Of a DNA stretch of 64,000 nucleotides, positions 1-7,758 are shown one piece after another. Where the stretch lies: the NCBI GenBank assembly GCA_024233395.1, contig JACKPR010000004.1:186001-250000 (forward strand). The letters are read 5' to 3'. Positions within the stretch are counted from its first letter, which is position 1. Each line of letters begins with the position of its first letter. The stretch is from Chlamydiales bacterium. Its GTDB lineage: Bacteria > Chlamydiota > Chlamydiia > Chlamydiales > Simkaniaceae. The translations under genes were made by a program, and so were the position numbers. The notes below the pieces were generated by a model. That model was not told where the DNA came from. It searched no databases and worked only from the letters and a program-made list of their open reading frames with translations.

Positions 1-673
1 GAAAAGAGACTTACTCATTGATTCATCAATTCTCGCTGATGCCCGTATCATTGATGTATGCTCTACTGGCATTTTAGATCAGCACCTGGTGATCCCACGA
101 TTCATTATTAAGGAACTCTACTCTCAAACTGAAACAGGTGATGATGCAATAAAAACTCGCGCGCGTCGTTGCTTGGAAGTCATTAAAAAAATGGAGCAAT
201 TGGGAACACTGGGACTACGTTTTAATGATACTGATTTTCCTGAAGTTAAAGATACCACAAGTAAGTTCATTCGTCTGGCTCGTTTAATTGATGCAAATAT
301 CCTAACAGCTGACATCAGTCGTGTTCAAATGGCATCGATTGAGGGGGTTCAGATCATCAACCTTCACTCTCTTTCTAATTCTCTAAAACCTCTGATGGAA
401 ACAGGAGAGATGATCAAAATTAAAGTTCAACGTTATGGAAAAGAGCCTCGCCAAGGTGTCGGCTATCTCGATGATGGAACCATGGTGGTGATTAATGGTG
501 GTGGAAGCTTTATCGGAGATGTGATCGATGCACAAGTTCTTTCCGTAAAACATACCTCTTCTGGTAGAATGATTTTCTGTAATGCTTTAGAAGCTGGTCT
601 CGAAGATGAGGAAGGAACTAAGCATGATGAATTCTTCGAGAATGATATTGATGAGGATGAAGACGAAGAGTGA
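1..673 (+). CDS. PIN/TRAM domain protein (YacL/PilT-type), 5' end missing
   Basis: The open frame runs in from the left edge. In frame 2 the first residues read LLIDSSILADARI, which is the opening strand and first acidic residue of a PIN nuclease domain, so the first in-frame start inside the window (GTG at 89) is internal. An acidic residue in FIIKELYSQ and the ILTADISRVQ segment fit the remaining PIN active-site positions. A TRAM-type RNA-binding domain follows (from about MIKIKVQRYGKEPRQGVGYL to RMIFC), then a strongly acidic tail. Proteins of this architecture (Bacillus YacL type) are probable RNases; the N-terminal membrane helices of the family would lie outside the window. The stop overlaps the GTG start of acpS, so the two are probably co-transcribed. 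Family call firm, substrate unknown. Confidence 0.85.
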   Translation, partial: KRDLLIDSSILADARIIDVCSTGILDQHLVIPRFIIKELYSQTETGDDAIKTRARRCLEVIKKMEQLGTLGLRFNDTDFPEVKDTTSKFIRLARLIDANILTADISRVQMASIEGVQIINLHSLSNSLKPLMETGEMIKIKVQRYGKEPRQGVGYLDDGTMVVINGGGSFIGDVIDAQVLSVKHTSSGRMIFCNALEAGLEDEEGTKHDEFFENDIDEDEDEE

Positions 674-1038
674 TCAAAGGTCTTGGGAATGATATTCTGG
701 AAATCGATCGAATTCGAACAACAATCGAAAAGCATGGTCCCCATTTCTACAAAAAATTCTTCAATGAACGAGAGCTCGAATATTGCCTTGCTCATAAAGA
801 TTCTGCAACCTTTCTAGCAGGCCGTTTTGCTGCAAAAGAAGCCATTGCTAAAGCTATGGGAACAGGATTTGGTACTTCAATATCCTTTCTCGATATCGAG
901 ATCCTCAATGATGAACTAGGCCGCCCCATCGTTGAGCTCTCCGATTCCTTCAATGAAACTTTCAATAGCCCACAGATCCTCATCTCCATCAGTCACTGCA
1001 AAAGCTTTGCATCTGCTGTAGCCCTTTGGGTGGAATAG
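670..1038 (+). CDS. acpS: Holo-[acyl-carrier-protein] synthase
   Basis: 122 residues, normal length for AcpS. It transfers 4'-phosphopantetheine from CoA to the conserved serine of apo-ACP; the ACP gene lies at 10687-10929. The N-terminal GLGNDILEIDRI matches the family's GxGxDIxxIxRI motif with the Mg-binding Asp, and FLAGRFAAKEAIAKAMG carries the second Mg ligand (Glu) and the basic CoA-binding face. ISISHCKSFASAVAL is the usual C-terminal strand-helix. The start is a GTG that overlaps the upstream stop by 4 nt, implying translational coupling. In Chlamydia trachomatis acpS also sits beside trxB. Confidence 0.95.
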   Translation: MIKGLGNDILEIDRIRTTIEKHGPHFYKKFFNERELEYCLAHKDSATFLAGRFAAKEAIAKAMGTGFGTSISFLDIEILNDELGRPIVELSDSFNETFNSPQILISISHCKSFASAVALWVE

Positions 1039-1062
1039 AGTAGAATGTTTAGGGGCACGCTC

Positions 1063-1091
1063 TTGCTATTATTTTAATAATTCCTTAACAT
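1063..1091 (+). promoter_or_regulatory. Candidate sigma-66/70 promoter for the 1118 gene
   Basis: TTGCTA at 1063-1068, a 17-nt spacer, then TAACAT at 1086-1091, ending 26 nt before the ATG. The hexamers are only partial matches and the region is AT-rich, so this is tentative. Confidence 0.3.
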
Positions 1092-1117
1092 TTCTTCTTT
1101 AAAAAAAGGATCAAAAT

Positions 1118-1525
1118 ATGGCAAATGAAGCATTTATTCTATTTTCTAGTCTTTCACATGATGTTACCAATAAGATTAATACAGCTCATCAGTTTATCAT
1201 CAATTCTCATCTTCCTCTTCCAAAACTTCAGGAAGTGCTCAAGACACATCAAGCCTCAATGGCAATTTTTGCAGCATCGATTAGTTTCTATAAAACCCTG
1301 ACATTGGGCTCTCTTGTTGTAACTGTCATTTCGGGATTAGCAGCTGGATCATCAAATTCTCGAGATCAAGCACCCTTTATATCGCTTGCAATCATTGCCG
1401 GAATCGTCTTTGTGGTATCGGGAATCATGTGGATGATAAAATCCTCCAACTATTCCGACCACCAATATTGGAGCAACTGTTATACCCAACTCATTGATAT
1501 AAAAAGATTGCCAGCTGAAGGCTAA
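1118..1525 (+). CDS. Small membrane protein with bilobed hydrophobic domain (Inc-like candidate)
   Basis: 135 residues, not recognised by sequence. There is no signal peptide. Two hydrophobic helices lie close together (about residues 60-77 and 87-107) separated by a short polar Gly/Ser/Asp turn, with a soluble N-terminal half and a short C-terminal tail. This paired-helix hairpin is the hallmark of chlamydial inclusion membrane (Inc) proteins. In C. trachomatis the gene next to acpS and trxB is CT101 (MrcA), an Inc protein of similar size, so position and topology agree although I cannot show sequence similarity. An A-rich Shine-Dalgarno (AAAGGA) precedes the ATG. It ends convergently with the next gene, the stop codons overlapping. 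Confidence 0.7.
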   Translation: MANEAFILFSSLSHDVTNKINTAHQFIINSHLPLPKLQEVLKTHQASMAIFAASISFYKTLTLGSLVVTVISGLAAGSSNSRDQAPFISLAIIAGIVFVVSGIMWMIKSSNYSDHQYWSNCYTQLIDIKRLPAEG

Positions 1526-2328
1526 AATAGTGAAAATGGAAGGTGATAGGTCAGGCGCGCAGTCACTGCATGTTTAGGAAAACAATGCGCATAAAGGCGA
1601 TAAGCTCCTTCTAAGCTTAGGCTCCCCCAAATCCGAAAGAGATAGGTATAGTTAAGGCCTAGGTCAATCGAGCGGTGAGCAATTTTTGCATAACCGTTAA
1701 AGTCGTTGATATTTATACTATGTCGATGGCCTAACCCAACATAAGATTCTGTAAAGGCTTTGAGGACATGTCTCTGCTGAAATTTCATCTCAGCTGCAAT
1801 TAAAGGACGAACCCATGGCATCCCTCGGTTAGCAATTCCCACACCAAAAAATCCCCAAAAACGAAAGAGCCAGTTGTAGGTTTTATCAATCTCTTTCCCC
1901 ATCGCTGCTCCAAGTTCAAGATTCCCCTGAGCATGATAAGGAACACTTACATCGCGAAGAGATCGCGTCGGTACATAAAATCCTTGCAGTCCCACTGATA
2001 GACTGATCGGATCTCCTACTACATCATCAAAGAAGAGGTGTCGGACTTGCAATCCCACACGCTCTGTTCCCCAATTCAGTTTGTGGGAATGTAAAAAGTC
2101 TGATTCAAATTGGAATTCCCAATTCGGCCAAAACTGCACTCCAAAATTAAGGTCGATCCGATGATCATGAGAATGATAAAAAGAGGGGTTTTCTCCCTGA
2201 CTTACAGAAGGGTAATAGCGATAAGAATAAGCAGGACGGAATTGAAATTCTCCTATTGGAGAATACCAAGGCTGAAGAACAAACCCAAAAAGGGTACAGG
2301 GAAAAAGAAGGAGAAAAATCTTCTTCAT
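1522..2328 (-). CDS. Probable outer membrane beta-barrel protein
   Basis: 268 residues, unrecognised. The start is placed at the ATG at 2328, giving MKKIFLLLFPCTLFGFVLQP, a signal peptide; the ORF extends 17 codons further upstream but inside trxB. The chosen ATG overlaps the trxB stop as ATGA. The mature part alternates aromatic and polar residues in short amphipathic strands (for example RHLFFDD, SVGLQGFYV, AEMKFQQRHVL) and ends in Leu-Phe, typical of a barrel closed by a C-terminal aromatic residue. It probably rides on the trxB transcript. No enzyme motif seen. Confidence 0.75.
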   Translation of the reverse strand: MKKIFLLLFPCTLFGFVLQPWYSPIGEFQFRPAYSYRYYPSVSQGENPSFYHSHDHRIDLNFGVQFWPNWEFQFESDFLHSHKLNWGTERVGLQVRHLFFDDVVGDPISLSVGLQGFYVPTRSLRDVSVPYHAQGNLELGAAMGKEIDKTYNWLFRFWGFFGVGIANRGMPWVRPLIAAEMKFQQRHVLKAFTESYVGLGHRHSININDFNGYAKIAHRSIDLGLNYTYLFRIWGSLSLEGAYRLYAHCFPKHAVTARLTYHLPFSLF

Positions 2329-3275
2329 GATAATCCATTTGCTGAAAGCCACCGCTCTGCATCCAAAGCAGCCATACAACCGGAACCTGCAGCAGAAATC
2401 GCTTGGCGATAGACCTTATCTTGGACATCACCTGCAGCAAAGACCCCATCTACATTCGTATAGGTCGAACGTGGTTTTACGATGAGATACCCGTGTTCAT
2501 CAGCTTCTAACTGCCCTTTTAAAAAGGCTGTATTCGGTGTATGCCCTATGGCAAAAAAGACTCCTGCCGCCTCTTTTGTTACTTCTTCTTGTGTTTTGAC
2601 ATTTTGAAGGGTGACACTTTCTACAACATCTTTCCCCGCAATTTTTGTACAAACAGTATCCCAAAGGATTTCAATTTTGGGATGTTCCAAGGCATGTTTA
2701 GCCATAATTTTGGAGGCGCGAAGTTCATCTCTTCGATGAACAATGTAAACTTTACTTCCATACTTTGTGAGAAAGGTTGCTTCTTCAACAGCAGTATCTC
2801 CTCCTCCGATCACATAGAGTTCTTTATCTCGAAAGATAGGCATAGCTCCATCACAAACAGCACATGCCGTAACTCCTTTTTGCCAAAACTCTCCATCACC
2901 TGCACCAGGGATTTTCAACCTTTTTGCCGTTGCTCCTGTAGCAATAATCAGACTATCAGCCAAAACGGTTGTGCTTTTTCCTTTCACTTTGAAGGGACGT
3001 TCACTTAAATCAACATCTTCGACATCTTCCGTTAAAATTTCAGTTCCAAAACGGAGAGCCTGTTTCTTCATGGAATCCATGAGCTCAGGACCTGTAATTC
3101 CTTCTGGAAATCCTGGAAAGTTCTCCACCTCAGTCGTTGTCATCAACTGACCTCCAGAGGGGCCACTAAAAAAACCTTCATACATCAGGGGGGACAGATT
3201 GGCACGGGAGGCATAGATAGCAGCGGTGAATCCTGCTGGGCCCGATCCTATAATTACTAATTTTTTACGATCCAT
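2325..3275 (-). CDS. trxB: Thioredoxin reductase
   Basis: 316 residues, the usual length for the low-molecular-weight bacterial enzyme, an FAD flavoprotein that reduces thioredoxin with NADPH in the cytoplasm. Seen: FAD-binding GSGPAGFTAAIYASRA at the N-terminus; the redox pair CAVC at Cys138 and Cys141 followed by DG; the NADPH-binding GGGDTAVEEA with HRRDELRASK; and the FAD-closing GVFAAGDVQDKVYRQ. The gene is divergent from potA; a 160-bp palindrome fills the space immediately upstream of its start. The corresponding Chlamydia gene is CT099. Confidence 0.97.
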   Translation of the reverse strand: MDRKKLVIIGSGPAGFTAAIYASRANLSPLMYEGFFSGPSGGQLMTTTEVENFPGFPEGITGPELMDSMKKQALRFGTEILTEDVEDVDLSERPFKVKGKSTTVLADSLIIATGATAKRLKIPGAGDGEFWQKGVTACAVCDGAMPIFRDKELYVIGGGDTAVEEATFLTKYGSKVYIVHRRDELRASKIMAKHALEHPKIEILWDTVCTKIAGKDVVESVTLQNVKTQEEVTKEAAGVFFAIGHTPNTAFLKGQLEADEHGYLIVKPRSTYTNVDGVFAAGDVQDKVYRQAISAAGSGCMAALDAERWLSANGLS

Positions 3276-3282
3276 AGGATTC

Positions 3283-3445
3283 TACACATCTCAATTTAAA
3301 ATTTGAGTTTTTTCCTTTCCGGGCATTCTCATCTTTTTGCCCGGCAGCATCGCCCATATTACTTTCTAATATGAGCTGCTTCACCGTCCTAAAAGCTGAG
3401 ACGCCCCGTTTGGAAAAATTCACAACTTTTAAATACCGCTGTGTA
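3283..3445. repeat. ~160-bp intergenic palindrome (element 1, trxB-potA)
   Basis: A 163-bp imperfect inverted repeat. The left arm (3283 to about 3325) aligns with the reverse complement of the right arm (about 3403-3445): TACACA, ATTTAAAA, TTTTTCC and CGGG recur in the same order. A perfect 7-bp hairpin (CATATTA, loop CTTTC, TAATATG, 3355-3373) sits at the exact centre (3364), flanked by GCAGC (3344-3348) and GCTGC (3375-3379). A second local hairpin is CCGGGCA/TGCCCGG (3319-3325, 3338-3344). The element starts 8 bp from the trxB start, so it overlaps any trxB leader. Confidence 0.7.
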
Positions 3446-3534
3446 TCTATTCTTCAAAATTTCGATTTTAATGCAATAACTCTCCTCATTTATTTAAGAA
3501 AATCGTAAAATGTTTAGGAAATAAGGAGTGGCGC

Positions 3535-4626
3535 TTGAGAAGTATTCGGCTTAAAGAGATGACGAAATCCAAGGGAGAAGGAGTCATCCTTAACAAAATT
3601 AACTTAACAATCCCGTCTGGAGAGTTCTTTGCTCTATTAGGACCGAGTGGATGTGGCAAAACAACCCTTTTAAGGCTGATTGCTGGCTTTGAAAAGCCTG
3701 ATGGTGGAATCATCTACCTTGGAAATACCGATATTACCCACCTTCCCGTCAATAAGCGTAAAATCAATATCGTTTTTCAAAATTATGCTTTATTTCCCCA
3801 TCTGAATGTCTTCAATAATGTTGCTTACAGTCTCTTGATTCAAAAAGTTCCTAAAGAAGAAATTGAACAACGTGTTATTAAAATTTTAAAAGCTTTCCAT
3901 TTAGAAAATCATATTTTTAAACTCCCCTCTCAACTTTCTGGAGGACAACAGCAACGAGTCGCCCTTGCCCGCGCAATTATTAACGAGCCTGAAGTTCTTC
4001 TACTCGATGAGCCTTTAGCAGCCCTAGATTTTAAGCTCAGAGAAAAAATGCTCGTCGAGCTTATTGATCTACAAGCTAAACTCAAAACAACCTTCGTCTA
4101 TGTCACCCATGATCAATTTGAAGCTCTTACAGTTGCAGACCATATGGCTATCATGAACCACGAAGGTGAAATTGAGCAAATTGGAACTCCTAAAGAAATT
4201 TATGAATTCCCTATTTCCAGTTTCGTTGCAAAATTCGTAGGAACAACCAATATCTTAAATGGAACTCTCCATAATCTCGATACGAACCCTGAAATCGATG
4301 TTCCCCATATGGGACGTTTTAAGGTTTTTATCCCACAGAAAAAAGAATGGATGTATGAAGAGTGCGAAGCAGCCCTGAGTCTTCGTCCTGAAAAGATTTT
4401 TATTTCAAAAAAACCCGTTGAGAATTTTGCTAACACCTTAACAGGAGTTGTTTCTCAAATCGTCTATCATGGCCGGTCAACACAATATAATGTCATTATT
4501 AATAACCAGTTTAAACTCCAAGTCTTTGAGCAAAATGAAGAACACTTTGCTCAAGAAGATATCGACTATGATGATGAAGTTTTTCTCTATTGGCAAATAA
4601 AAAATGCCTTACTCTTGGAGAGTTAA
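3535..4626 (+). CDS. potA: Spermidine/putrescine-type ABC transporter ATP-binding protein
   Basis: 363 residues, matching PotA. It powers uptake through the two permeases encoded next. Walker A is GPSGCGKTT (residues 36-44), the Q-loop lies in VFQNYALFPH, the signature is LSGGQQQRVALARAI, Walker B is LLLDEPLAALD, and the switch His is in THDQFEAL. A C-terminal TOBE-like regulatory region follows (LRPEKIF onward), as in PotA/FbpC-type ATPases. Start is TTG at 3535, chosen because AAGGAG lies 6 nt upstream. Substrate inferred from the permease pair; iron- or other PotA-like systems are the alternative. Confidence 0.88.
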   Translation: MRSIRLKEMTKSKGEGVILNKINLTIPSGEFFALLGPSGCGKTTLLRLIAGFEKPDGGIIYLGNTDITHLPVNKRKINIVFQNYALFPHLNVFNNVAYSLLIQKVPKEEIEQRVIKILKAFHLENHIFKLPSQLSGGQQQRVALARAIINEPEVLLLDEPLAALDFKLREKMLVELIDLQAKLKTTFVYVTHDQFEALTVADHMAIMNHEGEIEQIGTPKEIYEFPISSFVAKFVGTTNILNGTLHNLDTNPEIDVPHMGRFKVFIPQKKEWMYEECEAALSLRPEKIFISKKPVENFANTLTGVVSQIVYHGRSTQYNVIINNQFKLQVFEQNEEHFAQEDIDYDDEVFLYWQIKNALLLES

Positions 4627-4628
4627 AA

Positions 4629-5516
4629 ATGTATGCCCTTTTCCATAAAATTCAGAAGAAAACAAAGGATGAAAGCCCTTTTGCAATTGGCTCACCAGCA
4701 CTGATTTGGCAGATTATTTTCTTCTACCTCCCCCTTCTGCTCATGATGGCCAGTAGCATTTTTATTCTTTCTGAGGATGGAGGGGTGAAGGGATTAACGT
4801 TTGAAAATTTTGCTCCCCTTTTCTCTAAAACTCACCTATCAATTATCTTTAGTTCCATCACTCTAGCTCTTTCAACAGCGTTCTTTTCCCTTTTGATTGC
4901 CTACCCCTTAGCCCATTTTATCGCTTTTAAAGGGGGGCGTTATAAAACTCTCATGCTCTTTTTCCTTATTGTCCCTTTTTGGACAAATTTCCTCCTTCAC
5001 GTCTATGCATGGTTTTTTGTCTTGGAAAGAGAAGGCTTTTTAAATACTCTCCTTAAAAGCATAGGATTGATTCACGAACCTATCCATTTTTTAAATTCTC
5101 GTTTTGCCGTCATCCTTATGATGGTCTATTGCTACCTCCCCTTTATGGTTCTCCCCATTTTTTCTACTTTAGAACGTTTTGATCGTCGCCTTCTTGAAGC
5201 CTCTAATGATTTAGGAGCTTCCTGGCTAGAGACCTTTAGGAAAGTGATGCTCCCTTTAACACTTCCCGCAGTCCGTGCTGGTTTTTTTCTTGTCTTCATC
5301 CCTGCTTTTGGAGAGTTTATTATCCCAGAATTAATGGGAGGAGATAAAAAATACTTTGTGGGAAATGTTGTCTCACAATATGTTCTCGGCGATGAAACAG
5401 GAGGAATGGGTGCAGCCTTCATGGTTCTGAGTTGTGTAGCCTTAGTCTTTACTGTAGCATCCATCTACATCGCCTTTAAAAAGTTAAGTAAAATACTTTT
5501 AGGGGGGATGAAGTGA
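4629..5516 (+). CDS. potB: ABC transporter permease, PotB-like
   Basis: About 295 residues with six hydrophobic segments. The start at 4629 (MYALFHKI) lies 2 nt after the potA stop with GGAG in front; the longer frame from 4590 would run inside potA. The EAA loop that docks the ATPase is visible as EASNDLGASWLETFRKVMLPLTLPAV, a close match to the PotB consensus. It ends by overlapping the potC start by 4 nt (GTGA), so potA-potB-potC form one operon. Confidence 0.87.
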   Translation: MYALFHKIQKKTKDESPFAIGSPALIWQIIFFYLPLLLMMASSIFILSEDGGVKGLTFENFAPLFSKTHLSIIFSSITLALSTAFFSLLIAYPLAHFIAFKGGRYKTLMLFFLIVPFWTNFLLHVYAWFFVLEREGFLNTLLKSIGLIHEPIHFLNSRFAVILMMVYCYLPFMVLPIFSTLERFDRRLLEASNDLGASWLETFRKVMLPLTLPAVRAGFFLVFIPAFGEFIIPELMGGDKKYFVGNVVSQYVLGDETGGMGAAFMVLSCVALVFTVASIYIAFKKLSKILLGGMK

Positions 5517-6295
5517 AAAAAGGGTTATTTGGAAAGCTTGCAAGTCTTTTTATCGTCATGGGATCCTATCTCTTTCTTTATCTTCCGATCTTGATTTTGA
5601 TTATTTTTTCCTTTAACACTAAGAGCTTTCCGTCGCCTTGGGATCAGTTTACTTTCAAATGGTATCATGAACTCTTTAATTCCTCAGCTATTTGGCGCTC
5701 CTTTACTAATTCACTGATAGTCGCTTGTATTTCTACAACCCTTAGCCTTCTCATGGGAATTTTTCTGATCTTCTTTCGTGCTCAAGGAGGACGTATCCAA
5801 AAAGCTCTTCCCCTTTTCTATGGAAATCTAATTATTCCTGAGACAATGCTCGCGATTAGTCTTTTAAGCTATTTTACACTTTTCAAAATTGAGCTTGGGA
5901 TGCCAACATTAATTGTTGCTCATACAGTATTAGGACTAGGTTTTGTGATCCCCATTCTTTATACCCGTTATCTACAACTAGACAGACGTTTAACCGAGGC
6001 ATCCGAAGTCTTAGGAGCCGCTCCCTTCCAAACATTTATCAAAATCACTCTTCCCCTATTAAGACCGACTCTCCTTGCAACAGGTCTTCTGATTTTTATC
6101 CTCTCCTTTGATGACTTCATTCTCTCCTACTTCTGTGCTGGAACTTCAGTACAAACTCTTTCTCTTTACCTCCTTTCTATGCTCAGATCGGGAATCTCTC
6201 CTATTGTCAATGCATTATCAACCATTCTTCTTCTATTAAGCTCTCTAATGGTCATGCTTTTTTTCTCACCAAAAATTCGCTCTCGTATTTTATAA
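5513..6295 (+). CDS. potC: ABC transporter permease, PotC-like
   Basis: 260 residues, typical PotC length, with a GTG start overlapping potB. The N-terminus contains the PotC-like FNTKSFPSPWDQFTFKWYHELF segment before the membrane core, and the EAA loop reads EASEVLGAAPFQTFIKITLPLLRP. Six hydrophobic helices. Together with PotB it forms the membrane channel. No potD (periplasmic binding protein) follows; the next gene is an unrelated MFS pump, so the binding protein must be elsewhere, merged, or absent. Confidence 0.87.
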   Translation: MKKGLFGKLASLFIVMGSYLFLYLPILILIIFSFNTKSFPSPWDQFTFKWYHELFNSSAIWRSFTNSLIVACISTTLSLLMGIFLIFFRAQGGRIQKALPLFYGNLIIPETMLAISLLSYFTLFKIELGMPTLIVAHTVLGLGFVIPILYTRYLQLDRRLTEASEVLGAAPFQTFIKITLPLLRPTLLATGLLIFILSFDDFILSYFCAGTSVQTLSLYLLSMLRSGISPIVNALSTILLLLSSLMVMLFFSPKIRSRIL

Positions 6296-6301
6296 AAAGC
6301 T

Positions 6302-6463
6302 CTCAGGGCCTCCTTCATAAAATTTTGCTAAAGCAACTTTTCATAGGAGAAAAGTTCAAGGCGTTCAATGCAAAGAGCCCCGCAGTGGGCTCTTGAAACA
6401 GAACAACGGAGAAATTTTCCCTAGGAAAGTTGGAGTAGTGAAACTTCATGAAAAGGCCTTGAG
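6302..6463. repeat. ~160-bp intergenic palindrome (element 2, potC-MFS), core shared with acpP-flanking copies
   Basis: A 162-bp imperfect palindrome directly after potC. The outer arms CTCAGGGCCT and AGGCCTTGAG (in reverse) and the inner arms around CAACTTTTCATAGG and CCTAGGAAAGTTGG pair over nearly the whole length, with a central hairpin GAGCCC/GGGCTC (6375-6392). The core (TTCAAGGCG, GAGCCC, GTGGGCTC, ACAACGGAGAA) matches the reverse complement of the elements at 10526 and 10967, so these three are one sub-family; this copy is in the opposite orientation and more diverged. Confidence 0.8.
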
Positions 6464-6507
6464 AAATCCCTTGATATTTATCTAAAAAGAGCCAATAAGG
6501 GGTAGAA

Positions 6508-7758
6508 ATGGGAGCCCCTTTTTTGATGAAGAAACGGACAAAAACCCTCTTTGCTATCTATTTTGCCTATTTTCTCGATTACTTTGGCTATGCCATTGTA
6601 TTTGGGATCTTTGGTCCTCTCATGCTCGCTCCAGAGTTTGGAATGTTTTCTCCCGAAACTTCGCCCCAAGCGAGAAACCTTGCTCTTGCTTCACTTTTTG
6701 CAGTATTCCCTCTGATGCAACTCATTTCTGCTCCAGTATTCGGAGATCTGGCAGATCATTTTGGAAGAAAAAAAACCTTTATTGTTTTGAATCTGGGAGC
6801 AACATTAGGATACTCTCTCTCAGGATTAGCCATTCTTATGCACCATTTCCCCCTCCTCATGATTAGTCGCTTCTTAACAGGGGTTTTTTCAAGTAGTCGA
6901 ACAATCTGTATGGCATCTCTTTCAGACCTTTCCCCAGATGAACAGTCTCGCTCAAACTCTTATGGAGCGATCGCAACTTTTGGAGGATTAAGTTGGATTG
7001 TTTCCATGCTTGTTGGAGGAGTTTTTTCTGAATCGATCAACCCTGCCATTCCTTTTTGGATTACAACGGCACTTTCTTTCTTAAGCCTTGGAATCGTTAT
7101 GATATTTTTCCATGAAACCATTTCTCAAAAGGAACGCTTTACCTTTGAACCCTTTAAAGGGATTAGGAATATCTCCTCTTGTTTTAAAATTAAGAGACTT
7201 GGAAGTTTATATTTTTTCTATTTATTTATGATGATGGGATGGGGAATCAATCTCTTATGGCTTAACCCTTATACTCTCACACGCTATCCTATCTCCAATC
7301 AGTCTCTCTTTATTTTACTTGCTTCCACAGGTGTTGTCTGGTCATTAGGTAGCTCCATTATTAATAAACTCCTTTTGAAACGCTTTCACTCCCAAGAAAT
7401 TGCTTATATTGGAACCGTTGGCCTCCTTATTATTTTTATCCTCTGCTCTTTAATGAAGAGTTTTATCCCTTTTGCCCTTTGCGCTCTTCTTGCTTCAGCA
7501 TTTGGGGCACTTGCATGGACAAATGCTTTAAGTACCATCTCATTAAAAGCGCCTGAGGATATCCAAGGGAAAGTCATGGGAATTTCACAATCTTTTGGAT
7601 CGATTTCTCTTCTCTTTGCCCCTCTTTTAGCAGGAAGTATCGCAGGAGTCGATATTGCCTATGTCTATCCCATGGCAGCCTTTTTAATCCTTATTTCTAT
7701 TGGCGTTTTAGCCTTAGCCACACGAAAAAGTAGGAAACCCTATGAATCAAAAACCTAA
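6508..7758 (+). CDS. MFS transporter, TetA-like drug/metabolite antiporter family (copy 1)
   Basis: 416 residues with about 12 hydrophobic segments. The loop 2-3 signature FGDLADHFGRKKTF is MFS motif A as found in drug:H+ antiporters of the TetA/Bcr type, and LTGVFSSSRTICMASLSDLSP matches the helix 4-5 region. The ATG at 6508 has AAGGGG upstream; an in-frame ATG at 6526 is the alternative. The next gene is a close paralogue overlapping it by 17 nt. Substrate unknown. Confidence 0.85.
   Translation: MGAPFLMKKRTKTLFAIYFAYFLDYFGYAIVFGIFGPLMLAPEFGMFSPETSPQARNLALASLFAVFPLMQLISAPVFGDLADHFGRKKTFIVLNLGATLGYSLSGLAILMHHFPLLMISRFLTGVFSSSRTICMASLSDLSPDEQSRSNSYGAIATFGGLSWIVSMLVGGVFSESINPAIPFWITTALSFLSLGIVMIFFHETISQKERFTFEPFKGIRNISSCFKIKRLGSLYFFYLFMMMGWGINLLWLNPYTLTRYPISNQSLFILLASTGVVWSLGSSIINKLLLKRFHSQEIAYIGTVGLLIIFILCSLMKSFIPFALCALLASAFGALAWTNALSTISLKAPEDIQGKVMGISQSFGSISLLFAPLLAGSIAGVDIAYVYPMAAFLILISIGVLALATRKSRKPYESKT

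Noticed and set aside
2110..2412. 100-codon plus-strand frame across the 3' end of trxB and the barrel gene
   Set aside because: It lies antisense to two well-supported genes, is rich in Lys and Arg from complementing acidic and hydrophobic codons, and has no ribosome-binding site.
3319..3379. Riboswitch or SRP/6S RNA upstream of trxB
   Set aside because: I compared the hairpins with the motifs I know (SRP domain IV, fluoride, cobalamin and glycine riboswitches) and none fit. The symmetry is explained better by the palindrome family.
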